From contig CAXXJU010000050.1 in assembly GCA_963668145.2 (NCBI GenBank), positions 1-64,000 on the forward strand: DNA of 64,000 nt, in the 5' to 3' direction. The stretch is from Seleniibacterium sp963668145 (GTDB taxonomy: Bacteria; Desulfobacterota; Desulfuromonadia; Desulfuromonadales; Geopsychrobacteraceae). Made by a program: the position numbers and the translations under genes. This document shows, one piece after another, positions 18,141 through 27,732 of the stretch (the stretch's first letter is position 1; each line of letters starts with the position of its first letter). A model generated the notes under the pieces. It had not been told where the DNA came from and did no database searches. It was given only the letters and a program-made list of their open reading frames with translations.

Positions 18141-20320
18141 GGGCGTTCCTGAGCGTTTAGTTCCTGAGCGGCTTGCAACTGTTTGCGGAAGCGACTGCGG
18201 GACAGTTCCTGGAGCAGTTTTGCGGCCAGTTGGTGCGGGAAGCGCGGCAGGTTGAGCAGGACTTCCCGTTGCAGCTGTTTGACCCGGCGCGGAGCAAACA
18301 GCCCCTGATTGAATAGAATCCGCCGCAGGACCGGCAGGCTTTCCCGCTGCCCCATGCGTGACAATGTGGCGATGATCTTTTTCTGCAATTCCAGATCCTC
18401 GTCATCGGCTGGAGCATGCTCCAGTCGTTTATGCAACAAGGCCAGGATCGCGTGATCTCTGCTCAACTCCGCCAATTGTACCGCCGCTTCCCGGGCTGCA
18501 GGGTCTTCGGCCTGGAGCTCTTTGAGCAGATAGCGGTTGGCGGTGGCCGGATTGCAGCCGAACAGGTTGCGAATCGCTTCCTTGCGGACCTGCGGGTGGG
18601 GATGATCGCAAAATTTCAGGCTGTTCTTAAGGGTCGCCTGATTGCGCTCTTTGCCCAGGGCGATCAACAGGTTGCGGATCAGATACCAACGCTCATCCTC
18701 CAGAGCGTGGATGATTTTTTCCTGGGCCACAGGAGCGATCTCTTCAAGAATTCCCAGCCAGCGCAGCCGTTCCTCCTTGTGTGCCGCCTGTCCCAGCCGC
18801 TCGATGACCAGGTCGGTATAGATCTCACCGACCCGGACGATATACTCTCTGAGCGCATCGTGAACCTCTTCGTCCCAAAGTTCGAAGCCATCCAGTACTT
18901 CCGTCAGGAAAGTCAATTGAGTGTGGGCGGCAAGGACTTTCTCGCCGAACAGGTCCACCCCGGCGCGGCCGCTGTTTAGATATGTCGACCAGTTCACATA
19001 GCATTCGCGCAGGCTGACAAAATCGCCGGTGTCGAGAAAAAAACGGGACAATTCGAGGAGATGACGCTGAACCGCGACTTCCTGTTCCTTGTCCAGGGCG
19101 TGGTTGAGCATCTCAAAGATGATCGCTGCGGTCTGGCGTTCAATGGATTGTTCTTCCAGTTGTGCTTTGAGTTCCAGTTTCGCTTCTTCGGGCAGCGGCG
19201 TTGCGGTCCCGCTGGCCATAATATCTTCCAGCGCACTCTGGTAGGCACCCGGCAGATAGCGTTCCTGCTGTTCTTCCTTGAACAGCTCATTTAGGCGCGC
19301 GCGGACCACGCTGCCAGACAGGTTCTGCGCCGGCCTTTTTGTCTTTCCCGGCCGCCCCTGGCCGGTGTTGTCGGTGAAATTGCGGACCAGATTGACTAGC
19401 CGGGAGGAAATCTGCAGCTCTTCGCGGTTGAGCAGAACCAGTGCTTCCTGAAAATGACGCGGGTCGATGCCGGGAAGAATGTTGCGGGCCGGTTCGGGGT
19501 GCCGATCAAGAGCTTGAAGAGTATTTTTGAGAACGTCCTGCCGGGCTGTCGGGGTGAGTTTTTCCAGCAGCAGGTTCAGGTTTTCCCCGGTTCTGGTCTG
19601 CAGCAACGGTTCGGCGGCGCTGACGACACTCTGTTCGACGAAGGCTTCCACGGCGGTCTGGTATTGACCGCCATCTTCCCGGGCCGTGGAACTTTTCTGG
19701 TTCAGCAGCTCGGCGATGGCCGAGATGTCGAGTTGCTCCCCGCGCTGGCCGAAATCGAGGATTCCGTGCTGCAAGCCGTGCAGGAAGGTCTCCCAGAGAG
19801 CGCCGGTGGCCTGGGGATGGTCGGGGTGGACCCGGCCATTGGCCTGGAAGGCATCGTAATCGATGGGGATGACCTGGATATGCTTAATCTGCTGTTGTTC
19901 CAGCAGTTGCTCAAATCCGCCTTGAGCTTCCAGGGTATTTCGGTCGCTACGCAGCAACTGGTTGAAGCGGATCAGCTCAGTACTGCTGACCCCGGCGGAA
20001 AAACTGACGGTGGCTATGCCGAGGGCCGAAAAGAAACGGGCAAACTCACGGGTGGCGGCATCTTTTTGGTCAAGCCAGGTTTCTTCAAAATAGATCGATT
20101 CGGGGGCAATGCCCAGGGTCACCACCCGGTCGGAATGGAACAGTTCATTGAGCAGAGCAAGGGTCTTGTCGATACTGGCAGTAATCCGCGGATGTTCCGG
20201 GGGGTAGAGGTTCAGGTTGCGCCGGGCAATGTTGAGCTCCTGGAGAAACAGGGCTAACAAGGGCCGGTCGGGGTCTGTATAAACAGGGTGTTCGGTATCT
20301 TTTGACAAAGTACTTTCCAT
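18137..20320 (-). CDS. HEAT-repeat protein with the N-terminal module of the HD-GYP neighbour
   Basis: A large soluble protein of 727 residues if started at ATG 20320; earlier in-frame ATGs at 20326 and 20398 are possible but none has a clear ribosome binding site. Residues 20-160 contain NLYPPEHPRI, FFSALGIATVSFSAGVSSTELIRF and IKHIQVIPIDYDAF, which align with the N-terminal module of the HD-GYP protein. The C-terminal third has HEAT-like helical repeats (HPHPQVRKEAIRNLFG, EDPAAREAAVQLAEL). No enzyme motif is seen. It may be a scaffold or a partner for the phosphodiesterase; this is inferred from the coupling and shared module. Confidence 0.72.
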   Translation of the reverse strand: MESTLSKDTEHPVYTDPDRPLLALFLQELNIARRNLNLYPPEHPRITASIDKTLALLNELFHSDRVVTLGIAPESIYFEETWLDQKDAATREFARFFSALGIATVSFSAGVSSTELIRFNQLLRSDRNTLEAQGGFEQLLEQQQIKHIQVIPIDYDAFQANGRVHPDHPQATGALWETFLHGLQHGILDFGQRGEQLDISAIAELLNQKSSTAREDGGQYQTAVEAFVEQSVVSAAEPLLQTRTGENLNLLLEKLTPTARQDVLKNTLQALDRHPEPARNILPGIDPRHFQEALVLLNREELQISSRLVNLVRNFTDNTGQGRPGKTKRPAQNLSGSVVRARLNELFKEEQQERYLPGAYQSALEDIMASGTATPLPEEAKLELKAQLEEQSIERQTAAIIFEMLNHALDKEQEVAVQRHLLELSRFFLDTGDFVSLRECYVNWSTYLNSGRAGVDLFGEKVLAAHTQLTFLTEVLDGFELWDEEVHDALREYIVRVGEIYTDLVIERLGQAAHKEERLRWLGILEEIAPVAQEKIIHALEDERWYLIRNLLIALGKERNQATLKNSLKFCDHPHPQVRKEAIRNLFGCNPATANRYLLKELQAEDPAAREAAVQLAELSRDHAILALLHKRLEHAPADDEDLELQKKIIATLSRMGQRESLPVLRRILFNQGLFAPRRVKQLQREVLLNLPRFPHQLAAKLLQELSRSRFRKQLQAAQELNAQERP

Positions 20321-20453
20321 TCTCATCCCGGGAGGGTAATCGTTTGAAACGATTATAACAAAATTCGTTGCAACAGGGGTGACCGAATAATGGGCCAAGG
20401 TCTATTGCATTCCATCCTTTTTGGTGCTAGATTTTCCAGCTAGATATGAACAT

Positions 20454-21458
20454 ATGGACAACGAATTGCTTATGAGCCCGCGCGAACGATTTGATGTTGG
20501 CGATGCGGCTTTGGCTGCACAGCTGTTCGGCCAGCAGAATAAGCATCTAAAACTCATTGAAAAAAAACTCGGTGTGCGCCTGGGGAGCCAGGGGACCGTC
20601 ATCAGCCTGTCCGGAGACCCGGCACAGGTCCAGGTGGCTCTCCGCCTTTTTGAGGAGCTCTGTTCCCTGCTGCGCGATGGTATGCCTCTATACCCGACCG
20701 ATATCGATTATGCCAGCCGTATTCTCTCCGCCGATTCCTCTGCTTCCCTGAAGGATATTTTCTTCGACACGGTTTTCGTGTCTGCACGCAATAAGATAAT
20801 TGCGCCGAAAAGTCTGGCCCAGAAAAGCTATATCGACCATATCCGCCAGAACCACGTGGTGTTTGGAGTCGGCCCGGCCGGGACCGGGAAAACCTACCTG
20901 GCCATGGCCATGGGGGTGGCGGCCTTGATGCGCAAGGAAGTCAGCCGCATCATGCTGGTTCGTCCGGCCGTGGAAGCGGGTGAAAAACTCGGTTTTCTGC
21001 CCGGGGATCTGGCTGAAAAAGTCAACCCCTACCTGCGGCCGCTTTATGACGCCCTCTATGATATGGTTGATTTTGACAAGGCCAAAAACCTGGTTGAAAC
21101 CGGAGTGGTCGAGGTCGCGCCGCTGGCTTTCATGCGTGGCCGTACGTTGAATGATGCTTTTGTCATTTTGGACGAGGCGCAGAATACCACTGTTGAACAG
21201 ATGAAAATGTTTTTGACCCGGCTGGGTTTCGGCAGCTGTGCCGTGATCACCGGGGATGTAACCCAGATCGACCTGCCCCGGGAGAACCGCTCCGGGCTGC
21301 TCCATGCCATTGACGTCCTGGTCGGTGTTCCAGGTATCGCGTTTACCCATTTCAGTGATGTGGATGTGGTGCGGCATCCCATCGTCCAGGCTATTGTCCA
21401 GGCTTATCAGCGTGCTGATCGGCGGGATGTCGATCAAGGGCGGCGGACGAACAGCTGA
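20454..21458 (+). CDS. phoH: PhoH family ATPase
   Basis: PhoH-like proteins are P-loop ATPases related to superfamily I helicases, thought to act in RNA metabolism. The 334-residue product has an N-terminal KH-like part (LKLIEKKLGVRLGSQGTVISLSG), Walker A GPAGTGKTYLAMA and Walker B FVILDEAQNTTVEQMKMFLTRLGF with the family's VITGDVTQIDLP. ATG 20454 is chosen; TTG 20421 is an alternative without better signals. The order phoH, 7TM-HD, ybeY, corC, lnt is a widespread conserved cluster. Confidence 0.92.
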   Translation: MDNELLMSPRERFDVGDAALAAQLFGQQNKHLKLIEKKLGVRLGSQGTVISLSGDPAQVQVALRLFEELCSLLRDGMPLYPTDIDYASRILSADSSASLKDIFFDTVFVSARNKIIAPKSLAQKSYIDHIRQNHVVFGVGPAGTGKTYLAMAMGVAALMRKEVSRIMLVRPAVEAGEKLGFLPGDLAEKVNPYLRPLYDALYDMVDFDKAKNLVETGVVEVAPLAFMRGRTLNDAFVILDEAQNTTVEQMKMFLTRLGFGSCAVITGDVTQIDLPRENRSGLLHAIDVLVGVPGIAFTHFSDVDVVRHPIVQAIVQAYQRADRRDVDQGRRTNS

Positions 21459-21481
21459 TATCTGTTGTTGACTGAGAGGTT

Positions 21482-23890
21482 ATGACCAAAGAAGAGAAAA
21501 ACAAGGCTCTGCACGGGCGGGCTATTTTTTTCGGCTGTGGAGTGCAGGGGCTGCGTCCCAAAGACCGTAGCCAGCTGGCCGGTTGGCTGTTGCTGGCGGT
21601 CGCGGTTTTACTGACCCTGATTGTCGTTCCCAAAGGGGGCCTGATCCCTGTTTATCGTACACCTGGGGATATTGCTTCCCGCGATATCAAATCGCCGCGG
21701 GATCTGCTGGTTGAAGACGCTCCCCTGACCGAGGCCAAGCGTGATGAAGCGGCCAATGCGGTCCCCTTTGTTTATGATCTCGATGCCGCTGCCGGAGCAC
21801 AGGCCATTAAGCGGATCAGAAGTGGGCTGAATCTGCTCCTGCAGCATCAGCAAACGCCCATCCAGGCTGAACCGGAAGAATTCCTGCGCCAATTGGAAGC
21901 CGACTTCGGGGTCCCATTGACGGCTGAGGAATACCGTCCGCTAATTAATATGCCTCTCAGCCAGGATATCGCCAGTTCTACCACGGTGTTGCTCAAACCG
22001 GTTTTTGAGCGGCCCATCGTCGCCAATCTACAGGCCTTTAAAAATCATCAGCAAGAGGGACTGCAGCTGTTTGATCGCAATGAGGGGAAAGAGCTGCCCT
22101 CGCAATTGCTCAGTCAGGTCACGGGTCTTAACGATGCCTTGGCCGAGGCCAAACAGCAGCTGGCCCTGCTGGACGTCTCCACTGCGCAACGGCAGACCCT
22201 GCTGAAGGTCGTACAACAGCAGTTGCGCCCCAATCTGGTGTTTAACGAGGAAGCAACAGCCAAACGTCGTCTGGAAGCGCGGGCGCAGGTTGCCCCGGTG
22301 CTGTTTCAAATTAAAAAAGGGGAAATGATCGTCCGTGAGGGCGAACGGGTGAGCGCTGACCAGATTCTTAAGTTGCAGGCGATCCGGGACTCCGGCCGAG
22401 ATAACCGCAACCTGCAGACCGTGGTTGGTCTGCTGATCTGTACCTTGCTGCTGATTTATGTTTGTTACCTGTTCGGTTATCGTAATATCAGCAAGTTTCG
22501 GCCTGACTCGCGCGATCTGCTGTTTCTGGCAGCGGTCTTTATCGTCCTGTTTGTGCTGATCAAGGTCTCCATCTTCATTGCGACTGGGGTGGGGAATACC
22601 TTTGCCTATGTTGATTCTTCGGCCTATTTCTACGCGATCCCGTTTGCTCTTGGGGCAATGCTGGTCCGAATCGTGCTCAATTCGGAGACGGCTTTTCTGT
22701 TTGCCGTCTGTTGCTCGTTGCTGGTCGGGGTTTTGTTCGGCAACAGTCTGATGATGACGCTGTTCGCGTTAACTGGCAGCCTGGTCGGTGCTCATGGGGT
22801 GCGCCACTGTCAGCAGCGGGCCACCTTATACCGTGCCGCCCTGTGGATCGGCCTCACCAATATGGTGCTGCTGCTCGGCATCCATTTTCTCAGCGGACGC
22901 AGTTTTGAACTGCAGCTGCTCTGGAAGCTGGGTTTCGGGCTGCTCGGCGGACTGGCGAGCGCGGTTGTCGTCAACGGCACGGTGCCGTTGGTCGAATCCG
23001 TGTTCAAGTACACCACCGATATCAAACTGCTGGAACTGGCCAATATGAATTCACCGGTGTTGCGGCAGTTGATGATTGAGGCGCCGGGAACCTACCACCA
23101 TTCGATTCTGGTCGGTAACCTGGCCGAGTGCGCTGCCGAGGCCATTAATGCCAACCCACTGCTGGCCAGGGTGGCTGCCTATTACCATGATATCGGCAAG
23201 ATCAAAAAACCCCTCTATTTTATTGAAAACTCCGGAGGACAACGCAACAAGCACGACAAGCTGGCGCCGTCCATGAGCGCCCTGATTTTGACCTCCCATG
23301 TCAAAGACGGTGTGGAACTGGCCAAAGAGCATAAACTGGGGACGGAGTTGATGGATATTATCCAGCAGCACCACGGAACCACCCTGATCAAGTTCTTTTA
23401 TGATCGCGCCAAAAGCCAGGCCGACCCCGGCGTCCAGCAGGTCTCCGAGCGCGATTACCGCTATCACGGGCCAAAACCCCAGACCCGGGAAGCCGCGCTG
23501 ATCATGCTGGCCGATGCCATCGAGGCGGCCAGCCGGACCCTGACCGATCCGACCCCGGCGCGGATTCAGGGGATGGTCCAGAAGCTGATCAACAATATTT
23601 TCATCGACGGACAGCTTAACGAATGTGATCTGACCCTAAAGGATCTCAATCTTATTGCCCGGAGCTTTAATCGGGTTCTGTCCGGTTCATTCCATCACCG
23701 GGTCGACTATCCGGAACCGGTTCACATTGTCAGAGAAAAGACCGAAGTTGCCGACAAAGCTCCGGTGAAAGATAAAGCAAGGATAAAAAGTGCGAATTCA
23801 GATCGAAAATCAACAGACCCGGCACAAGATTCTGAAACGACAGTTGCGCAAGATAGCCCAGAAGATCTTAAGCGTCTCGGGATTTCCTGA
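21482..23890 (+). CDS. 7TM-HD family phosphohydrolase (PgpH-like c-di-AMP phosphodiesterase)
   Basis: The 802-residue membrane enzyme starts with one TM helix (about residues 35-52), followed by a large extracytoplasmic 7TMR-HDED domain up to about residue 310. A seven-helix membrane bundle spans about residues 315-500. The cytoplasmic HD domain has HHSILVGNLAECA and YYHDIGKIKKP, plus the distal HHGTTLIKFFY. PgpH of Listeria, with this same architecture, cleaves cyclic di-AMP. The substrate here is inferred from that. The tail overlaps ybeY by 101 nt in another frame. A 24-nt gap separates it from phoH. Confidence 0.88.
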   Translation: MTKEEKNKALHGRAIFFGCGVQGLRPKDRSQLAGWLLLAVAVLLTLIVVPKGGLIPVYRTPGDIASRDIKSPRDLLVEDAPLTEAKRDEAANAVPFVYDLDAAAGAQAIKRIRSGLNLLLQHQQTPIQAEPEEFLRQLEADFGVPLTAEEYRPLINMPLSQDIASSTTVLLKPVFERPIVANLQAFKNHQQEGLQLFDRNEGKELPSQLLSQVTGLNDALAEAKQQLALLDVSTAQRQTLLKVVQQQLRPNLVFNEEATAKRRLEARAQVAPVLFQIKKGEMIVREGERVSADQILKLQAIRDSGRDNRNLQTVVGLLICTLLLIYVCYLFGYRNISKFRPDSRDLLFLAAVFIVLFVLIKVSIFIATGVGNTFAYVDSSAYFYAIPFALGAMLVRIVLNSETAFLFAVCCSLLVGVLFGNSLMMTLFALTGSLVGAHGVRHCQQRATLYRAALWIGLTNMVLLLGIHFLSGRSFELQLLWKLGFGLLGGLASAVVVNGTVPLVESVFKYTTDIKLLELANMNSPVLRQLMIEAPGTYHHSILVGNLAECAAEAINANPLLARVAAYYHDIGKIKKPLYFIENSGGQRNKHDKLAPSMSALILTSHVKDGVELAKEHKLGTELMDIIQQHHGTTLIKFFYDRAKSQADPGVQQVSERDYRYHGPKPQTREAALIMLADAIEAASRTLTDPTPARIQGMVQKLINNIFIDGQLNECDLTLKDLNLIARSFNRVLSGSFHHRVDYPEPVHIVREKTEVADKAPVKDKARIKSANSDRKSTDPAQDSETTVAQDSPEDLKRLGIS

Positions 23891-24263
23891 CGCCGAACTG
23901 TCGATTCTGATTGTCGATAATTCCGGTATCCAAGTGATTAACCGGGATTACCTGCAGCGGAACCGGCCGACCAATGTGATCTCTTTTGCCATGCAGGAGG
24001 GGGAAGGTGGTGGCGTTCAACCGCAGGTTCTCGGTGACGTGGTCATCTCCGCCGAGCGGGCTGCCAGCGATGCCGCCGCGGCCGGGATACCCTTTGAACA
24101 CGAGCTCTGGTTCCTGCTTGTTCATGGCGTTCTGCACCTGCTTGGCTATGATCACGAGCGGGGCAGCGCCAGCGACGCAGAGCTCATGGAAGCTAAGGAG
24201 CGGGAGGTGTTCAGTGCCTTGCTCCAGGAATTTCCGCTCGACGAAACCTTGTCAACCAGATAA
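23790..24263 (+). CDS. ybeY: YbeY, 16S rRNA maturation endoribonuclease
   Basis: YbeY is a zinc-dependent RNase for 16S rRNA 3'-end processing and ribosome quality control. The metal motif H-G-x-L-H-L-x-G-Y-D-H appears as HGVLHLLGYDH. The PTNVISFAMQEGEGG segment before it is also typical. The 157-residue product starts at GTG 23790, supported by AAGGA at 23779-23783 (6-nt spacing). This start lies 101 nt inside the preceding gene. The N-terminal region up to about residue 25 is coded by both frames, so a shorter version cannot be excluded. Confidence 0.92.
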   Translation: MRIQIENQQTRHKILKRQLRKIAQKILSVSGFPDAELSILIVDNSGIQVINRDYLQRNRPTNVISFAMQEGEGGGVQPQVLGDVVISAERAASDAAAAGIPFEHELWFLLVHGVLHLLGYDHERGSASDAELMEAKEREVFSALLQEFPLDETLSTR

Positions 24264-24289
24264 AAAGATAAAAGGAGAACATCAAACCG

Positions 24290-25150
24290 GTGGACACCGA
24301 ACATTCTCAGGAGCCTGACAGTTGGTTGAGACGCTTATCGCGTAAACTGGCTCAAAGGCCGCAGGCCTGTAGTGAAGAAGACCTGCACGAGTTGATCGAT
24401 GCATCTGAACAGCAGGGCATCATCGACGAAGACGAAGGGGAGATGCTGCAGTCGATACTGGAGCTGGATGAAACGATCCTGCGCGAGATCATGGTTCCGC
24501 GCACCGACATGGTCTGTGCCGATGCCGATGCCCCGTTGGGAGAGGCTCTCAAAGCGATTCTCGATTCCGGACATTCCCGGATTCCGATTTATAAAGGGAA
24601 CATTGACAACATCATCGGCCTGGTTTACGCCAAGGACCTGTTGCAGTTCTGGGGACGACCCATCGATGATATCGCCCTGGCCGAAGTCTTGCGCCCACCG
24701 TATCTGGTCCCCGAGTCAAAACAGGTCAGCGTCCTGCTCAAGGAATTTAGGGAAACGCGGGTCCATATCGCGATTGTTATCGACGAGTACGGTGGCACTT
24801 CGGGATTGGTGACCATTGAGGATCTGATCGAAGAGATTGTCGGTGATATCCAGGATGAATACGATCTGGAAGAGGACTGGCTGGTTGAGGACAGTGATGG
24901 CTCTATTGTTGTCGACGGGCGGCTGTCCATTGAAGAATTTGAGGAACACTACGATATCGAGGTCGCCAGGGAGAAGTTCGACACCGTCGGCGGGTATATC
25001 GTGGAGCAGTTCGGGCGGGTTCCTGTGACCGGGGAGCGGGTCCGCGTCAACGGCCTGGAGATGCTGATTGAACAGGGCGATCAACGCGCGGTCAGGAAAA
25101 TCCGTATTTTTCCACCTCAGGAATCTATTGCCGCCCAAGATGATAGTTGA
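24290..25150 (+). CDS. corC: CorC/HlyC-type CBS domain protein
   Basis: The 286-residue cytoplasmic protein has the signature REIMVPRTDMV just before two CBS domains (about residues 70-190, with SRIPIYKGNIDNIIGLVYAKDLL and VIDEYGGTSGLVTIEDLIEEIVGDI). A C-terminal CorC_HlyC domain follows (TVGGYIVEQFGRVPVTGERV). Such proteins are linked to magnesium/cobalt efflux; this short form lacks the membrane DUF21 domain. Placement between ybeY and lnt matches the enteric ybeY-corC-lnt order. The start is GTG 24290, with AAAGGAG about 13 nt upstream, a rather long spacing. Confidence 0.88.
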   Translation: MDTEHSQEPDSWLRRLSRKLAQRPQACSEEDLHELIDASEQQGIIDEDEGEMLQSILELDETILREIMVPRTDMVCADADAPLGEALKAILDSGHSRIPIYKGNIDNIIGLVYAKDLLQFWGRPIDDIALAEVLRPPYLVPESKQVSVLLKEFRETRVHIAIVIDEYGGTSGLVTIEDLIEEIVGDIQDEYDLEEDWLVEDSDGSIVVDGRLSIEEFEEHYDIEVAREKFDTVGGYIVEQFGRVPVTGERVRVNGLEMLIEQGDQRAVRKIRIFPPQESIAAQDDS

Positions 25151-25155
25151 TTTCG

Positions 25156-26661
25156 ATGCCACGTATTGATCGCGTTGTGCTGAGTGCCGGGCTATCCGGA
25201 CTGCTGTTGGCTGCTGCCTTCCCCAGGCCGGATCTTTATCCATTGGCCTGGGTGGGGTTGCTGCCAATGCTGCTGACCATGCGTCGGCGCCCCTTTGCTG
25301 CAGGCTTCACCTGTGGCTTGTTTTTTTTTGGCGTGGTTCTCTACTGGCTGAATATCGTGATGACCACTTATGGTGGTCTGGCGCCGATCTTTTCTCTGCT
25401 GGCCTATTTTTTTCTGCTGGTTTACCTGGCCCTTTATTTTGCCGTGCCGGTCTGGCTGTCCTGCCGCTGCGAAGACTTGCTCAACCTGCCGGTGCTGCTG
25501 ACCTTGCCGGTTTTTTGGGTGACCGCGGAATATTTACGCGGCCTGCTGCTGACGGGTTTTCCCTGGGCCTTGCTCGGGTATTCTCAACAGAACTTCGCCG
25601 TCGCGATCCAGAGCGCGGATGTCACCGGCGTCTATGGTGTCAGTTTTTTACTGGTGCTGGTGAATTGCGCTCTCGCCTGGGGCATCAGCACGCCGCGTAG
25701 CCGCCGAGCCTGGGTCGGATTCGGGCTGGTTGTTCTGGTCTGCTGCAGTCATTTCGGTTATGGCTTCTGGCGGCTGTCGCAGCCCCTGGCCAAGCGGGCC
25801 GAGACGCTCAAAGTTGCCCTGATCCAGGGGAATATCGATCAGGCGCAAAAGTGGGATCCTGCTTTTCAGCGCACGAATGTTGAAAAATATCTTCATCTGT
25901 CAGCGCAGGCCGCGCTAAAGCACCCGGACCTGGTGGTCTGGCCGGAAGCGGCGACCCCATTTTATCTGCAGGACCCGATTCCCTTGGCCAAGCGGGTGAA
26001 GCGAGAAGCGCAACAGTTGGGCAGTGCGTTTTTGATCGGGAGCCCGGCTTATCGGGCCGTTGGGCCGGAGCGGTTTGAGTATTTCAACAGCGCTTATCTG
26101 ATCTCCGCCGCTGGCCGCGAGGTCGGCCGGTCCGACAAGATCCACCTGGTCCCGTTCGGTGAATATGTCCCCTTGGGCAAGCTTTTGTCTTTTGTCGATA
26201 AAATGGTCGTCGGAGTTGGCGATTTTTCTCCGGGCACGGTCCGGCCGTTGCGCCTGAATGGCCATCAGCTCGGGGTTCTGATCTGTTATGAAGCCATTTT
26301 CCCGGAGCTGGCCCGCGCGTATGTCCAGGGCGGCGCCGATTTGCTGGTCAATATTACCAATGACGCCTGGTTCGGGCGCTCTTCAGCCCCTTACCAGCAC
26401 CTCGCCATGACCCGTTTCCGGGCCATCGAAAACCGGATCTGGCTGGCTCGGGCCGCCAATACCGGGATTTCCGCGTTCATTTCACCCGCCGGGAAGGTTG
26501 TCGCTTCCGGACCCTTGTTCAAGGATTTTTTTGTGACCGGAAGCGTTGGCCTGGGGGCTGGACATGCTTTCTATACCCGCTTCGGAGATGTCTTTGCCTG
26601 GGGCTGCCTGGCGCTGACTGCGCTCATTGCCCTGTTGGCCGTCCGTCGTCGTCGCGCTTAA
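25156..26661 (+). CDS. lnt: Lnt, apolipoprotein N-acyltransferase
   Basis: Lnt adds the third acyl chain to lipoproteins in the inner membrane, completing maturation so that Lol can export them. The 501-residue protein has about seven TM helices: a block of six at residues 10-210 and one at the end. The nitrilase-like domain between them has the catalytic triad Glu in VVWPEAATPF, Lys in GRSDKIHLVPFGEYVP and Cys in GVLICYEAIFPEL. ATG 25156 or TTG 25147 could start it. Two lipoproteins and the Lol-like operon in this same window are natural clients of the pathway. Confidence 0.94.
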   Translation: MPRIDRVVLSAGLSGLLLAAAFPRPDLYPLAWVGLLPMLLTMRRRPFAAGFTCGLFFFGVVLYWLNIVMTTYGGLAPIFSLLAYFFLLVYLALYFAVPVWLSCRCEDLLNLPVLLTLPVFWVTAEYLRGLLLTGFPWALLGYSQQNFAVAIQSADVTGVYGVSFLLVLVNCALAWGISTPRSRRAWVGFGLVVLVCCSHFGYGFWRLSQPLAKRAETLKVALIQGNIDQAQKWDPAFQRTNVEKYLHLSAQAALKHPDLVVWPEAATPFYLQDPIPLAKRVKREAQQLGSAFLIGSPAYRAVGPERFEYFNSAYLISAAGREVGRSDKIHLVPFGEYVPLGKLLSFVDKMVVGVGDFSPGTVRPLRLNGHQLGVLICYEAIFPELARAYVQGGADLLVNITNDAWFGRSSAPYQHLAMTRFRAIENRIWLARAANTGISAFISPAGKVVASGPLFKDFFVTGSVGLGAGHAFYTRFGDVFAWGCLALTALIALLAVRRRRA

Positions 26662-26762
26662 GTGGCGTCGATGATTCAGTTCTTTTTCTGCCCGTGCCCA
26701 GACGTGAATAGCATGCCCGGAAAGTTGACTTTTTGAGTACTTTTTTAAGGCGTAATTGAGCG

Positions 26763-26791
26763 TTGACAACGAGCCAAATTCGCGTAAGTAT
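26763..26791 (+). promoter_or_regulatory. Putative sigma70 promoter of kdsB
   Basis: A perfect -35 box TTGACA (26763-26768) is followed after 16-17 nt by a weak -10 (TAAGTA/AAGTAT, about 26785-26791). The site is about 35 nt upstream of the kdsB ATG and after the lnt gene. The weak -10 keeps confidence moderate. Confidence 0.45.
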
Positions 26792-26826
26792 CACGGCTTT
26801 GTCGTGTTGAGAAAAGGACGTCTATC

Positions 26827-27591
26827 ATGAACAAAGCAACAGCGATTGTTCCGGCTCGCTATGCCTCCACCAGGTTTCCCGGCAAACCGTTGGCGCTGAT
26901 CAACGGACTGCCGATGATTCAGCATGTTTGTGAGCGCGTGGCAAGGGCGCAAGCGGTCGAGCGGGTTATCGTGGCAACGGACGACCAGCGGATTGCCGAG
27001 GTGGTGGCCGGTTTTGGCGGGGAGGTCATGCTGACCCGTGCCGACCATCCGACCGGGACCGATCGCCTGGCGGAAGTGGCGGCGCAGATCGATGCCGGGC
27101 TGATTGTGAATGTCCAGGGTGATGAGCCGTTGATCAATCCGCTGATGATCGACCAGGCGGTGACGCCGCTGTTGCACGATCCGGCTATCCAGATGGGAAC
27201 TCTGGCCGCGCGGATCGATGAACTTGCTGATTTTTACAGCCCCAATGTGGTCAAGGTGGTGAAGGATGAAGCCGGCTTCGCCCTCTATTTTTCCCGGGCG
27301 CCGATTCCCTGGCCGCGAGACCTGAACCAGGATGAGCTGGCGGCGGCGCTGCCCCATGAGCGGCTGCTGCGGCACATCGGTCTTTATGTCTACCGGCGGG
27401 ATCTGTTGCTGGCTTACCCACGTTGGCCCAAAACAGCTCTGGAATCTCTGGAAAACCTGGAGCAGTTACGGGCTCTGGAACGCGGCGTTCGACTCTATGT
27501 GGCGGAAACGGAATATACCTGCCACGGGGTTGATACCCCTGCCGACCTGGAGCGGGTTGCAGTTTTGATGGCTAAAGAAAAAAATAATTAA
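26827..27591 (+). CDS. kdsB: KdsB, CMP-Kdo synthetase
   Basis: KdsB activates Kdo with CTP to give CMP-Kdo, the donor for the inner core of lipopolysaccharide. The 254-residue cytoplasmic protein begins with the nucleotidyltransferase motif AIVPARYASTRFPGKPLA. It also has the family marks DHPTGTDRLAEV, VNVQGDEPLI, YFSRAPIPWPRD and HIGLYVYRRDLLLAY. Its CTP can come from PyrG, encoded next. An A/G-rich stretch (GAAAAGGA) lies 8 nt before ATG, and a terminator follows the gene. Confidence 0.96.
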   Translation: MNKATAIVPARYASTRFPGKPLALINGLPMIQHVCERVARAQAVERVIVATDDQRIAEVVAGFGGEVMLTRADHPTGTDRLAEVAAQIDAGLIVNVQGDEPLINPLMIDQAVTPLLHDPAIQMGTLAARIDELADFYSPNVVKVVKDEAGFALYFSRAPIPWPRDLNQDELAAALPHERLLRHIGLYVYRRDLLLAYPRWPKTALESLENLEQLRALERGVRLYVAETEYTCHGVDTPADLERVAVLMAKEKNN

Positions 27592-27601
27592 AACAGGCTC
27601 T

Positions 27602-27633
27602 TGTCCATACTTTTCGGATATGGACAGTTTTTT
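27602..27633 (+). terminator. Terminator after kdsB
   Basis: TGTCCATA (27602-27609) pairs with TATGGACA (27619-27626) around a 9-nt loop, followed by G and six T. It separates kdsB from pyrG, so pyrG needs its own promoter in 27634-27732. Confidence 0.88.
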
Positions 27634-27732
27634 GCATTGAGGGTTTCTTTCGGCCTTGAATGTGTGTAGAATCAGCCAGTCGTGGGCTGGCTCATTGAGT
27701 GTTATTTTTCTCAGGCAGGAATGGATGGATAG

